A DNA stretch of 36,929 nucleotides from an uncultured Bacilli bacterium (GCA_934101225.1 CAKOQK010000012.1:1-36929), one strand, 5' to 3'. Shown: positions 7,954 through 16,765, numbered from the stretch's first letter. Numbers and translations: made by a program. The notes: generated from the letters alone by a model not told the origin.

Positions 7954-8317
7954 TTTTCTAGTGATAAAATTAAAGAATGTAGAAATGAATATGATGAAAT
8001 TTTAGAGATGGCTAAAGAAGAAAATAAAATCGTCATATTATAGAACAGTTAAGACAAAACCATTATATAATAATACAAACAAAATCATTTATATTTCATA
8101 GAAGATTTTAAAGTTTCATTTGATGCCAATTTAAGTGAAAGAGATTTAAGAATATTTAAAAATAAAACAAAAATATATAGTGGATTTAGAAACATGGATG
8201 TAGCGCAGGATTTTGCAAATGTTTTATCAGTCATAAAAACATCTATTAAAAGGTGATATTAATTCATATAATTCAATAAAAGATATATTTGATAATAAAA
8301 TCTTATTCACAAGTTAA
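7954..8317 (+). pseudogene. IS66-family transposase C-terminal remnant
   Basis: In plus-strand frames the fragment reads SSDKIKECRNEYDEILEMAKEENK, then after stops DFKVSFDANLSERDLRIFKNKTKIYSGFRN, VAQDFANVLSVIKTSIKR and KDIFDNKILFTS to a stop at 8315-8317. The block with FxxNLSERDLRxxKxKxKxxxxFR is the C-terminal part of the IS66 catalytic domain, where the last acidic catalytic residue lies in SERDLR. At least two stops and a frameshift are present and about two thirds of the gene is missing. The accessory IS66 orfs are not seen. Confidence 0.75.
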
Positions 8318-8346
8318 AAAGAGTAATTTTTATACAATTACTCTTC
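8314..8346 (-). terminator. Terminator of the first pilin-like gene
   Basis: On the minus strand AAGAGTAATT pairs with AATTACTCTT and a T tract follows, about 80 bases after the pilin-like stop. No other gene lies between. Confidence 0.7.
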
Positions 8347-8422
8347 AATTTTGCGTGTTATATTCTGAATAATCGCTTACATATTAAACGCATTCTTTTC
8401 GATACATATTTATAAATATTAT

Positions 8423-10102
8423 TTAACAACCTCCAGAAGTATCAGTAACACAACATCCAGAATGTTTAGACCCATCTGATTCTAGACAATTTTGTGAAGA
8501 TGAGTACCATGCATATTCATTTTTATATTTTGTTTTGCAATATGTATCACTATATCCAGGACCCAAATATTTATTACACATTCCATGACCTCCTCCTGAT
8601 GATGATGGCTTTGTAGTACAAGCTTGAGTATTGCATTCTTTTTCTTCGTTACATTCATGGTCTGAATAATAAAAATCATTATAGTATACTGTTTTTGTGC
8701 CTCCTCCACAATTTTTTGAACATTTTCCAGTTTTAACGTATTCTTTGTACGTACAATATTTGTACCATTTTGCATATAAAGTTAAATCATGGGTAATAAT
8801 TCTTTCTTTATTATCTGTTGTTTCTGTATTATATGATGTTCCTTTTCCATTTTTGTCAGTATACCATCCTTCAAAAGCATACGAATTATCTTTAATTTCT
8901 GCTTCTTTTAACTTATCAGTAATATTTGTTCCAATTTCTAAATTATATTCTTTATTATCATGATTTGGTGGGGTATTTAAACCATAAGAATATATTAATG
9001 TTAATTTGTTTCTTATAACATAAATACTTTGATTAGACATAGAATTATATTCTTCGAAGTCATTTTTTACAAATACGGATATTTTTAATTTATTTTCTTT
9101 TGTTGCTAAAGAAAATAATTTATCAATATCTATATCTATATCATAATTTATATTATTACTATTCACATTTATCCATGTGTTTTCTTTTAAAGTATCACTT
9201 GTTCCATTACATCTTGTTACGCTTGGTGTATCATTCTCTCCCGTTGCTACTAAACAGTATTTTAAACTTAATCCTTCTTCATCTGATGCTTGTAAATTTA
9301 ATTTTGCTTTATAAACATTAAAAGCAGAATCTTCTATATTTTCTATTTGGTAAGTTACATTAAAATTTTTGATATTAGGTTTGCTTGGTTTTACAGTTAT
9401 TGTTCTTTCGGCTATCTTTTTATTTTTTGATTCATCAAGAGTTTTGTTAGCTTCTGTTGTATATTCATATCTTATTTTATATGTTCCAATTTTACTTGTA
9501 TCTATTTTTGATTTCTTTGTTGTTGGATCATAGCAGAAAGATCCATCTTCCATATAGGCTACTATGTTTGTACCAGAAATCAAAGAAATGCCTTCATACT
9601 TGCTTCCAGCATCGTTAGTATTTACTTTTACTAACTGAAGTGTTGGTCCATCTAATCCTTTATAGCATAAGTCTTGTTCATCTGATTTATATTTTATACT
9701 GTAATTCATAGTATATAAATATATTTCTACTTCTTCTTTATAAGGATATTCTACCATCATTTCATAATCTTCATTGTAATATATTCTAACTGAATCTTCT
9801 TGATTTATTTTTTCTTTAGTTTTGGGATTTGTTAAGTTCTTATTTATGTATCCTTTATCAACTAACTCTTTTATTGTTACTATCTTATATGAATAATTAC
9901 TATTTAAATCATTAATTATTTCAACTGTGTTATTAGCATATAAAAGAGCACTAGATTTTACTTTTTCTACATATTCATCATAGTTTTTTACTTCTTGGTT
10001 TTTAAATATTTTATTTAATGATATTCCTACTGCTACTCCTATTAATGACAATAGTGCAAGTGAAACAATTACTTCTACTAATGTAAATCCTTTTTTATTC
10101 AT
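8423..10102 (-). CDS. Prepilin-like surface protein with Cys-rich TSP1-like C-terminus (copy A)
   Basis: The 559-residue protein starts with a type IV prepilin signal: MNKKG|FTLVEVIVSLALLSLIGVAVG, with cleavage after Gly5, mature Phe1 and Glu5. A pilin-like helix is followed by a region to residue 242 nearly identical to the downstream paralogue and then an Ig-like part (about 245-360). Residues about 400-447 match the InlB B-repeat/Flg_new motif (FEGWYTDKNGKGT to LTLYAKW). A six-Cys stretch follows: C450, C461-S-K-N-C465-G-G-G, C484, C490-N-T-Q-A-C495, the spacing of thrombospondin type 1 repeats, though the usual Trp residues are missing. A Ser/Gly linker and a second Cys-rich tail end in CC and GC. 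It is probably a displayed minor-pilin-like adhesin. No pilus motor or prepilin peptidase gene is in the window. A ribosome site AGGAGAAAG precedes the start. Confidence 0.8.
   Translation of the reverse strand: MNKKGFTLVEVIVSLALLSLIGVAVGISLNKIFKNQEVKNYDEYVEKVKSSALLYANNTVEIINDLNSNYSYKIVTIKELVDKGYINKNLTNPKTKEKINQEDSVRIYYNEDYEMMVEYPYKEEVEIYLYTMNYSIKYKSDEQDLCYKGLDGPTLQLVKVNTNDAGSKYEGISLISGTNIVAYMEDGSFCYDPTTKKSKIDTSKIGTYKIRYEYTTEANKTLDESKNKKIAERTITVKPSKPNIKNFNVTYQIENIEDSAFNVYKAKLNLQASDEEGLSLKYCLVATGENDTPSVTRCNGTSDTLKENTWINVNSNNINYDIDIDIDKLFSLATKENKLKISVFVKNDFEEYNSMSNQSIYVIRNKLTLIYSYGLNTPPNHDNKEYNLEIGTNITDKLKEAEIKDNSYAFEGWYTDKNGKGTSYNTETTDNKERIITHDLTLYAKWYKYCTYKEYVKTGKCSKNCGGGTKTVYYNDFYYSDHECNEEKECNTQACTTKPSSSGGGHGMCNKYLGPGYSDTYCKTKYKNEYAWYSSSQNCLESDGSKHSGCCVTDTSGGC
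9384..10102 (-). repeat. 719-bp near-identical duplicated block, copy A
   Basis: This block matches 11596-12314 at a constant offset of 2212 bases without any gap. By eye I find five mismatches, four of them in the first 70 coding bases. It covers the first 242 codons of both pilin-like genes. Similarity weakens sharply at the 9384 edge. Confidence 0.85.
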
Positions 10103-10126
10103 ATATCTTTCTCCTACTCTAATAAG

Positions 10127-10135
10127 AGTATATCA
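10127..10135 (-). promoter_or_regulatory. Extended -10 promoter of pilin-like copy A
   Basis: On the minus strand TGATATACT fits an extended -10 (TGnTATAAT) 24 bases before the start codon. The surrounding leader resembles that of copy B. Confidence 0.5.
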
Positions 10136-10273
10136 AATTTTATTTAAAATGAATATAAAATTTGGTTTTTAACTTGTTTGAATTAAAATTAAAATTACAT
10201 TTTAGATACTATAAAATCTAGTTCTTAATCTTTTGATTTGTTCAGTACTTTTAATATTTTTAGGTAAAAAATT

Positions 10274-10461
10274 ATGATGGTGTTTTATTCAATTATTAGA
10301 GATAACATCAAAGCCTTTGAAAAAAGAACTGCTTGTGTATATAATAATCTTCGAAATGACTATATAAAAAGTTTTAAGATCTAAACAAGCGTTATTGACT
10401 CTAGTGGAGAAGCAAAAATTATCAAACATTTAGTTAGCAATGAAATATTAACTTATAAAAT
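10274..10461 (+). pseudogene. Unidentified gene remnant between the pilin-like genes
   Basis: A plus-strand frame reads MMVFYSIIRDNIKAFEKRT to a stop at 10381-10383, then continues in frame as SVIDSSGEAKIIKHLVSNEILTYKIKS into the terminator. Its composition looks like genuine protein, but I do not recognise the family. The remaining bases between 10136 and 10273 hold nothing I can support. Confidence 0.3.
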
Positions 10462-10505
10462 AAAAAGCTCACAAACTAGTATAACCACTAGTTTTGGGCT
10501 TTTTT
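10462..10505 (-). terminator. Strong terminator after pilin-like copy B
   Basis: On the minus strand AAAAAAGCCC and AAACTAGT pair with ACTAGTTT and GAGCTTTTT around a short loop, 16 bases after the stop. A-tracts and T-tracts on both sides make it effective in both directions. Confidence 0.85.
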
Positions 10506-10520
10506 ACTTTAATAAAACTA

Positions 10521-12314
10521 TCAAACACAACCAGCAGGTACGCAACAACACATCCATTCTTTAGTTTTATTATCAAACCATGTAGTTTCAACATAACCAG
10601 ATGTTCCTGGATCTCCAGTACTCCAGCATTCACAACTACCAGAATGTTGTGCTGCAGTTCTACAAGCACAATTTTTTCCACCGCTACTTCCGCCTGATGA
10701 GCCGCCATCTAAAGAACACCTTTCACCAGTCCAATAATCTTCGCAAAGTGTATTATCGTATTTATCATACTTATAAGCGTGGTATTGAATTGGCCAATCA
10801 GAATGTTTTTCACATACTTTTTTAGTAATTGTTTCGTCACATGTTGTATAACACTTTTGTGTATTGCATGATTCTGTTGTTTTTTCGTCTCTACAATATT
10901 TATTTTTGTTTCTATTATCGTAAAGTTTATTAATTTTATATCCACCACCACATTCTTTAGAACATACAGTCTCTTTTATATAAGTATCAGTACAATACTT
11001 ATACCACTGAACATAAAGGGTTAAATCATGGGTAATAATACTTTCTTTATTATATGATGTTCCTTTTCCATTTTTATTACTATTAAGTCCATCAAATTCA
11101 CCATTACTTATGGAATATGATGATTTATTGAACATATCACTTCCAAGTTGTGTACCATATTTTACTTCTTCAATAGTTTCATTTGAACTATTTTTATATT
11201 TTCCTCCGTTTGGAACTATTGTTACATCAACAGTTAATTTGTATTCTATATTTTTTTCAGTATATTCTTCGAAATCATTTTTTACAAATACGGATATTTT
11301 TAATTTATTTTCTTTTGTTGCTAAAGAAAATAATTCTTCTATATTAATATCATAATCATTTAAATTTATTTCGTTACTGTCCTTATTTATCCATGTATTT
11401 TCTTTTAAAGAAGAACTTGTTCCATTACAACTTGTTACACTTGGTGTATCATCTATTTTGGTTGCTACTAAGCAATATTTTAAACTTAATCCTTCTTTAT
11501 CTGATGCTTGTAAGTTTAATTTTGCTTTATAAACATTGAAATTGTAATCTGATGACTTTTGCTGATATTCTATATTAAAAGTTGCCAATGGTTTACTTGG
11601 TTTTACAGTTATTGTTCTTTCAGCTATCTTTTTATTTTTTGATTCATCAAGAGTTTTGTTAGCTTCTGTTGTATATTCATATCTTATTTTATATGTTCCA
11701 ATTTTACTTGTATCTATTTTTGATTTCTTTGTTGTTGGATCATAGCAGAAAGATCCATCTTCCATATAGGCTACTATGTTTGTACCAGAAATCAAAGAAA
11801 TGCCTTCATACTTGCTTCCAGCATCGTTAGTATTTACTTTTACTAACTGAAGTGTTGGTCCATCTAATCCTTTATAGCATAAGTCTTGTTCATCTGATTT
11901 ATATTTTATACTGTAATTCATAGTATATAAATATATTTCTACTTCTTCTTTATAAGGATATTCTACCATCATTTCATAATCTTCATTGTAATATATTCTA
12001 ACTGAATCTTCTTGATTTATTTTTTCTTTAGTTTTGGGATTTGTTAAGTTCTTATTTATGTATCCTTTATCAACTAACTCTTTTATTGTTACTATCTTAT
12101 ATGAATAATTACTATTTAAATCATTAATTATTTCAACTGTGTTATTAGCATATAAAAGAGCACTAGATTTTACTTTTTCTACATATTCATCATAGTTTTT
12201 TACTTCTTGGTTTTTAAATATTTTATTTAATGATATTCCTACTGCTACTCCTATTAATGACAACAGTGCAAGTGAGACTATTACTTCTATTAATGTAAAT
12301 CCTTTTTTATTCAT
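10521..12314 (-). CDS. Prepilin-like surface protein with Cys-rich TSP1-like C-terminus (copy B)
   Basis: The frame is open from 12440, but the real start is the ATG at 12312-12314: it has ribosome site AGGAGAAGG, restores the prepilin signal MNKKG|FTLIEVIVSLALLSL, and lies just after an extended -10. This gives 597 residues. Residues 1-242 differ from copy A at only residue 9 (Ile for Val). An Ig-like part is about three-quarters identical, then the two diverge. The Flg_new motif is weaker (FDGLNSNKNGKGT to LTLYVQW). A TSP1-like block follows: C451-S-K-E-C455-G-G-G, C474, C483-N-T-Q-K-C488. An extra Cys segment, a GGSSGGSSGG linker and a tail with CAC, CEC, CCC and GC motifs end the protein. 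The Cys pattern implies disulfides or metal sites outside the cell. Displayed adhesin or pseudopilin is the likeliest role. Confidence 0.8.
   Translation of the reverse strand: MNKKGFTLIEVIVSLALLSLIGVAVGISLNKIFKNQEVKNYDEYVEKVKSSALLYANNTVEIINDLNSNYSYKIVTIKELVDKGYINKNLTNPKTKEKINQEDSVRIYYNEDYEMMVEYPYKEEVEIYLYTMNYSIKYKSDEQDLCYKGLDGPTLQLVKVNTNDAGSKYEGISLISGTNIVAYMEDGSFCYDPTTKKSKIDTSKIGTYKIRYEYTTEANKTLDESKNKKIAERTITVKPSKPLATFNIEYQQKSSDYNFNVYKAKLNLQASDKEGLSLKYCLVATKIDDTPSVTSCNGTSSSLKENTWINKDSNEINLNDYDINIEELFSLATKENKLKISVFVKNDFEEYTEKNIEYKLTVDVTIVPNGGKYKNSSNETIEEVKYGTQLGSDMFNKSSYSISNGEFDGLNSNKNGKGTSYNKESIITHDLTLYVQWYKYCTDTYIKETVCSKECGGGYKINKLYDNRNKNKYCRDEKTTESCNTQKCYTTCDETITKKVCEKHSDWPIQYHAYKYDKYDNTLCEDYWTGERCSLDGGSSGGSSGGKNCACRTAAQHSGSCECWSTGDPGTSGYVETTWFDNKTKEWMCCCVPAGCV
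11596..12314 (-). repeat. 719-bp near-identical duplicated block, copy B
   Basis: Partner of 9384-10102 in direct orientation. Only one of the observed base differences changes an amino acid (Val9 to Ile). This points to recent duplication or ongoing gene conversion. Confidence 0.85.
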
Positions 12315-12338
12315 ATATCCTTCTCCTACTCTACTAAA

Positions 12339-12347
12339 ATTATAACA
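12339..12347 (-). promoter_or_regulatory. Extended -10 promoter of pilin-like copy B
   Basis: On the minus strand TGTTATAAT is a perfect extended -10 about 25 bases before the ATG. It lies after the ABC-operon terminator, so copy B has its own promoter. Confidence 0.65.
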
Positions 12348-12369
12348 AATTTTATTTAAAATGAATATA

Positions 12370-12396
12370 AAAAACGAATGAATTTCACTCGTTTTA
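12370..12396 (-). terminator. Terminator of the ABC exporter operon
   Basis: On the minus strand, directly after the stop codon, AAAACGAGTG pairs with CATTCGTTTT (one G-T pair) and TT follows. It separates the exporter operon from pilin-like copy B. Confidence 0.75.
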
Positions 12397-14394
12397 TTCT
12401 TCACTAAATTGAGAATTATAAAGTTCACTATAAAATCCACCTTGTTTTAATAATTCTTCATGGTTACCACTTTCAATAATATTACCGTCTTTCATAACTA
12501 ATATTAAATCAGCATTCTTAATAGTTGATAATCTATGAGCAATTATAAAGGATGTTTTATTTTTCATTAATTTATCCATTGCTTTTTGAACTAATTCTTC
12601 AGTTCTCGTATCTACATTAGATGTTGCTTCATCCAAAATTATAAATGGTGTATCAGAAAGCATGGCTCTTGCAATTGTTAATAATTGTTTTTGACCAATT
12701 GATATTTGATCTTGATCATTAATAACAGTATCATATCCGTCAGACAATGTTTTAATAAAATGATCAATTCCTACTATTTTACATACTTTTTTAATTTCTT
12801 CTTCAGTTATATTTTCTCTATTATAAATTAAATTTTCTTTAATTGTTCCATTAAATAGCCAAGTGTCTTGTAAAACCATAGTAAATAAATCATGAATATT
12901 TTCTCTAGTTAATTCTTTAGTTGATACACCATCAATTAAGATATCACCTTTATTTATTTCGTAAAATTTCATAAGTAAATTAACCATGGTTGTTTTACCA
13001 GCCCCTGTTGGACCAACAATTGCAATTTTATCATGGGCTTTACATTTAGCACTAAAGTTTTTAATTATTTCTTTACCTTCATCATAACTAAATGATACAT
13101 TTTTAAATTCAATATTACCTTTAACATCTTTTTTAGTTAAATATTTAGAAAATGATGATTCATCGCTTAATTCTTTACTATCTAAAAATTCAAATACTCT
13201 TTCACTTGCTGATGCTGCTCCCTGAAGCGATGCAACAACTTGTCCTAACTGAGTAAGTGGTGATGTAAATAAACGGCAATAAGATATGAAGGCAATTATT
13301 GAACCAAATGTAATTATATTTTTACTTACTAGAACTGCACCTAATACACATACTGAAACATAGCCTAAATTTCCAATAAATCCCATTAATGGATGCATAA
13401 GTCCTGATAGGAATCCACTTTTTTTATTGGCAATATATACTTTTTCATTATATTTATCAAATTTTTTAGTTACTTCTTCTTCAGCGTTATAAGTTTTAAT
13501 TACATTTAATCCAGAATATACTTCTTCAATATGACCATTTAATGTACCTAATTCTTTTTGTCTTAAATCAAAATATTTTTGACTTTTTCCCATAATTCCA
13601 AACATTAAGGTAAATCCAATAATACTTGATAAAATAGCTGCTAAACTCATATACACATTAGTTTTAAACATCATAAATGTAATACCTATTAAAAGAACTG
13701 AGGCACTAACTAAAGTAGATAATGAGTTATTAAATGATGAGGCAATTGTGTCTACATCATTAGTTGTTCTTGATAAGATATCTCCATATGATGTTTTATC
13801 AAAATAACTTAAAGGTAATCTATTAATTTTAGCATTAATTTTACTTCTTAATTTATTGGCGTATTTATTAGAAATATCTGTCATTATTAATGATTCAAAA
13901 TAACTAAATAAACTACTTATTATATATAATGAACCAAGAAGTATTGCGATATGTTTAATTTTATCCATATTCATTACTGGTTTAATGGCATCTTTTATAC
14001 TTTCAGGTAATTCTTCATATGCTTTATAAAAATCTGATGAATTTTCTCTATCTACTTTAGACATTACTGTCATAAATGCAATTTGATCTTGATGACTAAT
14101 TGTCACACCACTTACTTCAATATCCTCTTGTCTATTAGATGCAAGTTTTTCACGAGTTTTAGATACAACCTCATTTAACGCACTTGTATTAATTGTTAAG
14201 CCAGTTCTAATTTCATCAGTTAAATCTGCCATTTTATTAGGGCAAAATATTGTAAGTATTGTTGATGCAACAGCAAGAATTATTGATATAATTACTAAAA
14301 CTTTATAACTATTTAATTCCTTAAATAATCTCATAATTGATTTTTTAAAATCTTTTGGTTTTGAAGGAACATCATTACGACTTTTATTATGCAT
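12394..14394 (-). CDS. Heterodimeric ABC exporter subunit with the catalytic ATP site
   Basis: A full half-transporter of 666 residues. The membrane domain has six helices, with an unusually long first outside loop (about residues 58-145) as in the larger subunits of LmrCD/BmrCD-type multidrug exporters. The nucleotide-binding domain has Walker A GPTGAGKTT (Lys467), Q-loop MVLQDTWLF, signature SIGQKQLL, Walker B FIILDEATSNVD with the catalytic Glu, and switch IIAHRLST with His. The signature deviates (SIGQ for SGGQ). Combined with the partner this gives one canonical and one degenerate ATP site, the hallmark of asymmetric heterodimers. It overlaps the partner by eight bases. The substrate cannot be read from the sequence; drugs, lipids or peptides are possible. 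Confidence 0.93.
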   Translation of the reverse strand: MHNKSRNDVPSKPKDFKKSIMRLFKELNSYKVLVIISIILAVASTILTIFCPNKMADLTDEIRTGLTINTSALNEVVSKTREKLASNRQEDIEVSGVTISHQDQIAFMTVMSKVDRENSSDFYKAYEELPESIKDAIKPVMNMDKIKHIAILLGSLYIISSLFSYFESLIMTDISNKYANKLRSKINAKINRLPLSYFDKTSYGDILSRTTNDVDTIASSFNNSLSTLVSASVLLIGITFMMFKTNVYMSLAAILSSIIGFTLMFGIMGKSQKYFDLRQKELGTLNGHIEEVYSGLNVIKTYNAEEEVTKKFDKYNEKVYIANKKSGFLSGLMHPLMGFIGNLGYVSVCVLGAVLVSKNIITFGSIIAFISYCRLFTSPLTQLGQVVASLQGAASASERVFEFLDSKELSDESSFSKYLTKKDVKGNIEFKNVSFSYDEGKEIIKNFSAKCKAHDKIAIVGPTGAGKTTMVNLLMKFYEINKGDILIDGVSTKELTRENIHDLFTMVLQDTWLFNGTIKENLIYNRENITEEEIKKVCKIVGIDHFIKTLSDGYDTVINDQDQISIGQKQLLTIARAMLSDTPFIILDEATSNVDTRTEELVQKAMDKLMKNKTSFIIAHRLSTIKNADLILVMKDGNIIESGNHEELLKQGGFYSELYNSQFSEE

Positions 14395-16141
14395 TTTCTA
14401 ATTCCTCCTTTGATAATTGTGATAACGCAATTTCTTTATATACCTCACAATTTTTAAGTAATTCTTTATGTGTACCTATTCCAACACATTTACCATTATC
14501 TAGTACCATAATTTTATCCGCATTCATAATTGTTCCAATTCTTTGAGCAACAATTAACATAGTAGCATCTTTCTTATTTTTCTTTAAATTTTGTCTTAAT
14601 ACGGCATCTGTTTTATAATCTAAAGCACTAAATGAATCATCAAAAATATAAATTTCAGGATCTTTTGCAACAGCTCTAGCAATAGATAATCTTTGTTTTT
14701 GACCACCTGAAATATTTGTTCCACCTTGAGAAATATGTGAGTTATATGTATCTTCCATTTTCTCAACAAATTCTTTAGCTTCAGCTATTTTAGCAGCATC
14801 TAATATATCTTTTTCACTTATTTTATTTTTTGATTTACCAAACTTAATATTACTTTTAACAGTACCACTAAAAATAACAGCTTTTTGAGAAACATATCCA
14901 ATTATATTATTAAGTGTTTCTTTTTGATAATCTTTGACATTTACTCCATCAACTAATATTTCACCACTTGTTGCATCATAAAATCTTGGAATAAGGTTAA
15001 TTAAGGTTGATTTACCAGAACCAGTTGATCCTATAAAAGCGATAGTTTCTCCCTTATTTGCTTTAAAAGAGATATTTTCTAAAACATATTCTTCGGCATC
15101 AGGATATTTAAATGAAACATTTTTAAATTCAACTGTTCCAACATCACTCCCTTTAGTAATATTACCTTCAATTATTTTATCTTCAGCATCTAACACTTCA
15201 TTAATACGTTTTGCTGAAACTTCTGCTCTGGGAAGCATCATGAACACCATAACAAGCATTAAAAATGACATGATAACTTGCATAGCATATGAATAAAACA
15301 CAACCATATTACTAAATAAAGTTAATTTATCTATTAATAATGAATTACTTATTAATATAGCACCTATTATATAAATTGATAAAGATAATCCATTCATAAC
15401 TAAATACATTACTGGGCTTAAAATTGCAAATAATTTTTGATTCTTTAATTGATTAGATGTTAAATCATTATTTACTTTATCAAATTTATCTTCTGAATAC
15501 TTTTCAGCATTAAACGCTCTTACTACTCTAATTCCTTGAAGATTTTCTCTTTCAACTCCATTTAATTTATCAATTAAACTTTGAACAATTTTAAATCTAG
15601 GTAACACTCTAAGCATAATATTTAATAATGTAAATATCAGTATTAGAACAGCAATAATAGTCGCAATACTCCACTCAATATTTTTATTTAATATCTTAGT
15701 AATAGCCCAAGCAGCTGTAAGTGGCGCTTTAATTAACATTTGCATACCAAAACCAAGCAAATTTTCTACTTGCGTTATATCATTAGTTGTTCTAGTAATT
15801 AATGAAGATGTTTTAAACTCTTTAGTTTTATCAGTATCTAAATGAATAATTTTTTTATATAATTTACTTCTAGTATTTAAACTAAATTTACTAGTTATTT
15901 CAGCAATTAAATAACCTGTTGCAACAGCTGATAATAAGCTGCCTAAAGCACACAACATCATATATGATCCATTAGTTAATATATCACTAAAGTTTGCTCC
16001 TTCAGTTTGAACTAAAACAGTTATTTGTGACATATAATCAGGCATTTTAAGTTCTAAGGCAACTTGAAAAATAATAAGTAATGAACTTATTATCATATAA
16101 ATAACTTCTTTTTTAGTTAGATTTTTAAATAATTTTATCAT
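14387..16141 (-). CDS. Heterodimeric ABC exporter subunit with the degenerate ATP site
   Basis: A half-transporter of 584 residues with a six-helix membrane domain and a nucleotide-binding domain: Walker A GSTGSGKST (Lys377), Q-loop GYVSQKAVIF, canonical signature ISGGQKQRLS, Walker B IYIFDDSFSALD with Asp replacing the catalytic Glu, and IVAQRIGTI with Gln replacing the switch His. Its canonical signature completes the active site of the 666-residue partner, while its own Walker A/B faces the partner's degenerate signature. This is the pattern of TM287/TM288- and BmrC/BmrD-like exporters. It overlaps the PAP2-like gene upstream by four bases, so the three genes are one translationally coupled operon. 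Confidence 0.93.
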   Translation of the reverse strand: MIKLFKNLTKKEVIYMIISSLLIIFQVALELKMPDYMSQITVLVQTEGANFSDILTNGSYMMLCALGSLLSAVATGYLIAEITSKFSLNTRSKLYKKIIHLDTDKTKEFKTSSLITRTTNDITQVENLLGFGMQMLIKAPLTAAWAITKILNKNIEWSIATIIAVLILIFTLLNIMLRVLPRFKIVQSLIDKLNGVERENLQGIRVVRAFNAEKYSEDKFDKVNNDLTSNQLKNQKLFAILSPVMYLVMNGLSLSIYIIGAILISNSLLIDKLTLFSNMVVFYSYAMQVIMSFLMLVMVFMMLPRAEVSAKRINEVLDAEDKIIEGNITKGSDVGTVEFKNVSFKYPDAEEYVLENISFKANKGETIAFIGSTGSGKSTLINLIPRFYDATSGEILVDGVNVKDYQKETLNNIIGYVSQKAVIFSGTVKSNIKFGKSKNKISEKDILDAAKIAEAKEFVEKMEDTYNSHISQGGTNISGGQKQRLSIARAVAKDPEIYIFDDSFSALDYKTDAVLRQNLKKNKKDATMLIVAQRIGTIMNADKIMVLDNGKCVGIGTHKELLKNCEVYKEIALSQLSKEELENA

Positions 16142-16758
16142 ATTTTCCTCCTATTTTTCTTTTTAAAATCTACGTAGACAATACATGATAAAAATAAGGC
16201 TCCTACTACATCTATAACTGAATGCTGTTTAACAAAAATGGTAGATAAACATATTAATGGGCTAATTATCCCAACAAGAATTCTAAATACTTTATTCATG
16301 TTTTTATCAAACGTTACTGCATACATGACAAAAAGTGCAAATGTGCAGTGAAGAGATGGAAAACAATTAACTGGTATATCAGATATGTAAGTAATATATA
16401 ACATTAAACTAATTAATGAATTAAAACCATTAACTTCCGGTCTTGAAACCATTGTCGGATAAATTACAAAACACAAGTCAGCTATAATAGCACACACAAT
16501 AGATTTATTTATTAGTGATTTAAATTTATTTTTATCTTTTTTAAATATAAAATAAAATACAACAAATAAATAAGGATACCAAATACTATAAAAAATTATG
16601 AAAAATGGTACTAGTGGCATCTTATCATCTATGTTTAATGTTATTAAATGGTAACTTGGTATAAACTGTTTTACTATAAAATATAAAAAGGCATTTGTTC
16701 CAAAAACTAAGAACATATTTAATATATAATCTTTATTTTCACTATAAAATTTCTTCAT
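16138..16758 (-). CDS. PAP2-like integral membrane phosphatase/phosphotransferase
   Basis: The 206-residue protein has about six membrane helices and the PAP2 motifs: VSRPEV (about 104-109) as motif 1, PSLHC (134-138, His137 as acid) as motif 2, and KQHSVIDVVG with nucleophile His179 and Asp183 as motif 3. Spacing and the PVNCFPSLHC form recall the Aur1/inositolphosphotransferase-like branch of the superfamily, which acts on lipid phosphates at the outer face of the membrane. The substrate (undecaprenyl pyrophosphate, phosphatidic acid or another lipid) is unknown. The stop overlaps the start of the exporter subunit by four bases, so lipid dephosphorylation and export may be functionally linked (inference). 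Confidence 0.8.
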   Translation of the reverse strand: MKKFYSENKDYILNMFLVFGTNAFLYFIVKQFIPSYHLITLNIDDKMPLVPFFIIFYSIWYPYLFVVFYFIFKKDKNKFKSLINKSIVCAIIADLCFVIYPTMVSRPEVNGFNSLISLMLYITYISDIPVNCFPSLHCTFALFVMYAVTFDKNMNKVFRILVGIISPLICLSTIFVKQHSVIDVVGALFLSCIVYVDFKKKNRRKI

Positions 16759-16765
16759 AAATCAA

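Noticed and set aside
10274..10461. A functional small gene between the pilin-like copies
   Set aside because: In-frame stop at 10381-10383, no ribosome site, and the frame runs into a terminator. Listed only as a remnant.
8482..11355. Several 70-100 codon frames on either strand inside the pilin-like genes
   Set aside because: They are out-of-frame shadows of the two genes, lack ribosome sites and repeat between copies only because the DNA is duplicated.
8423..12314. Full type IV pilus or competence operon
   Set aside because: No pilus ATPase, platform protein or prepilin peptidase gene is in the window, so only the two pilin-like proteins can be claimed.
12315..12440. 42-residue N-terminal extension of pilin-like copy B
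   Set aside because: It would bury the prepilin signal, overlaps the exporter gene end and terminator, and lacks a ribosome site. The ATG at 12312-12314 has all expected signals.
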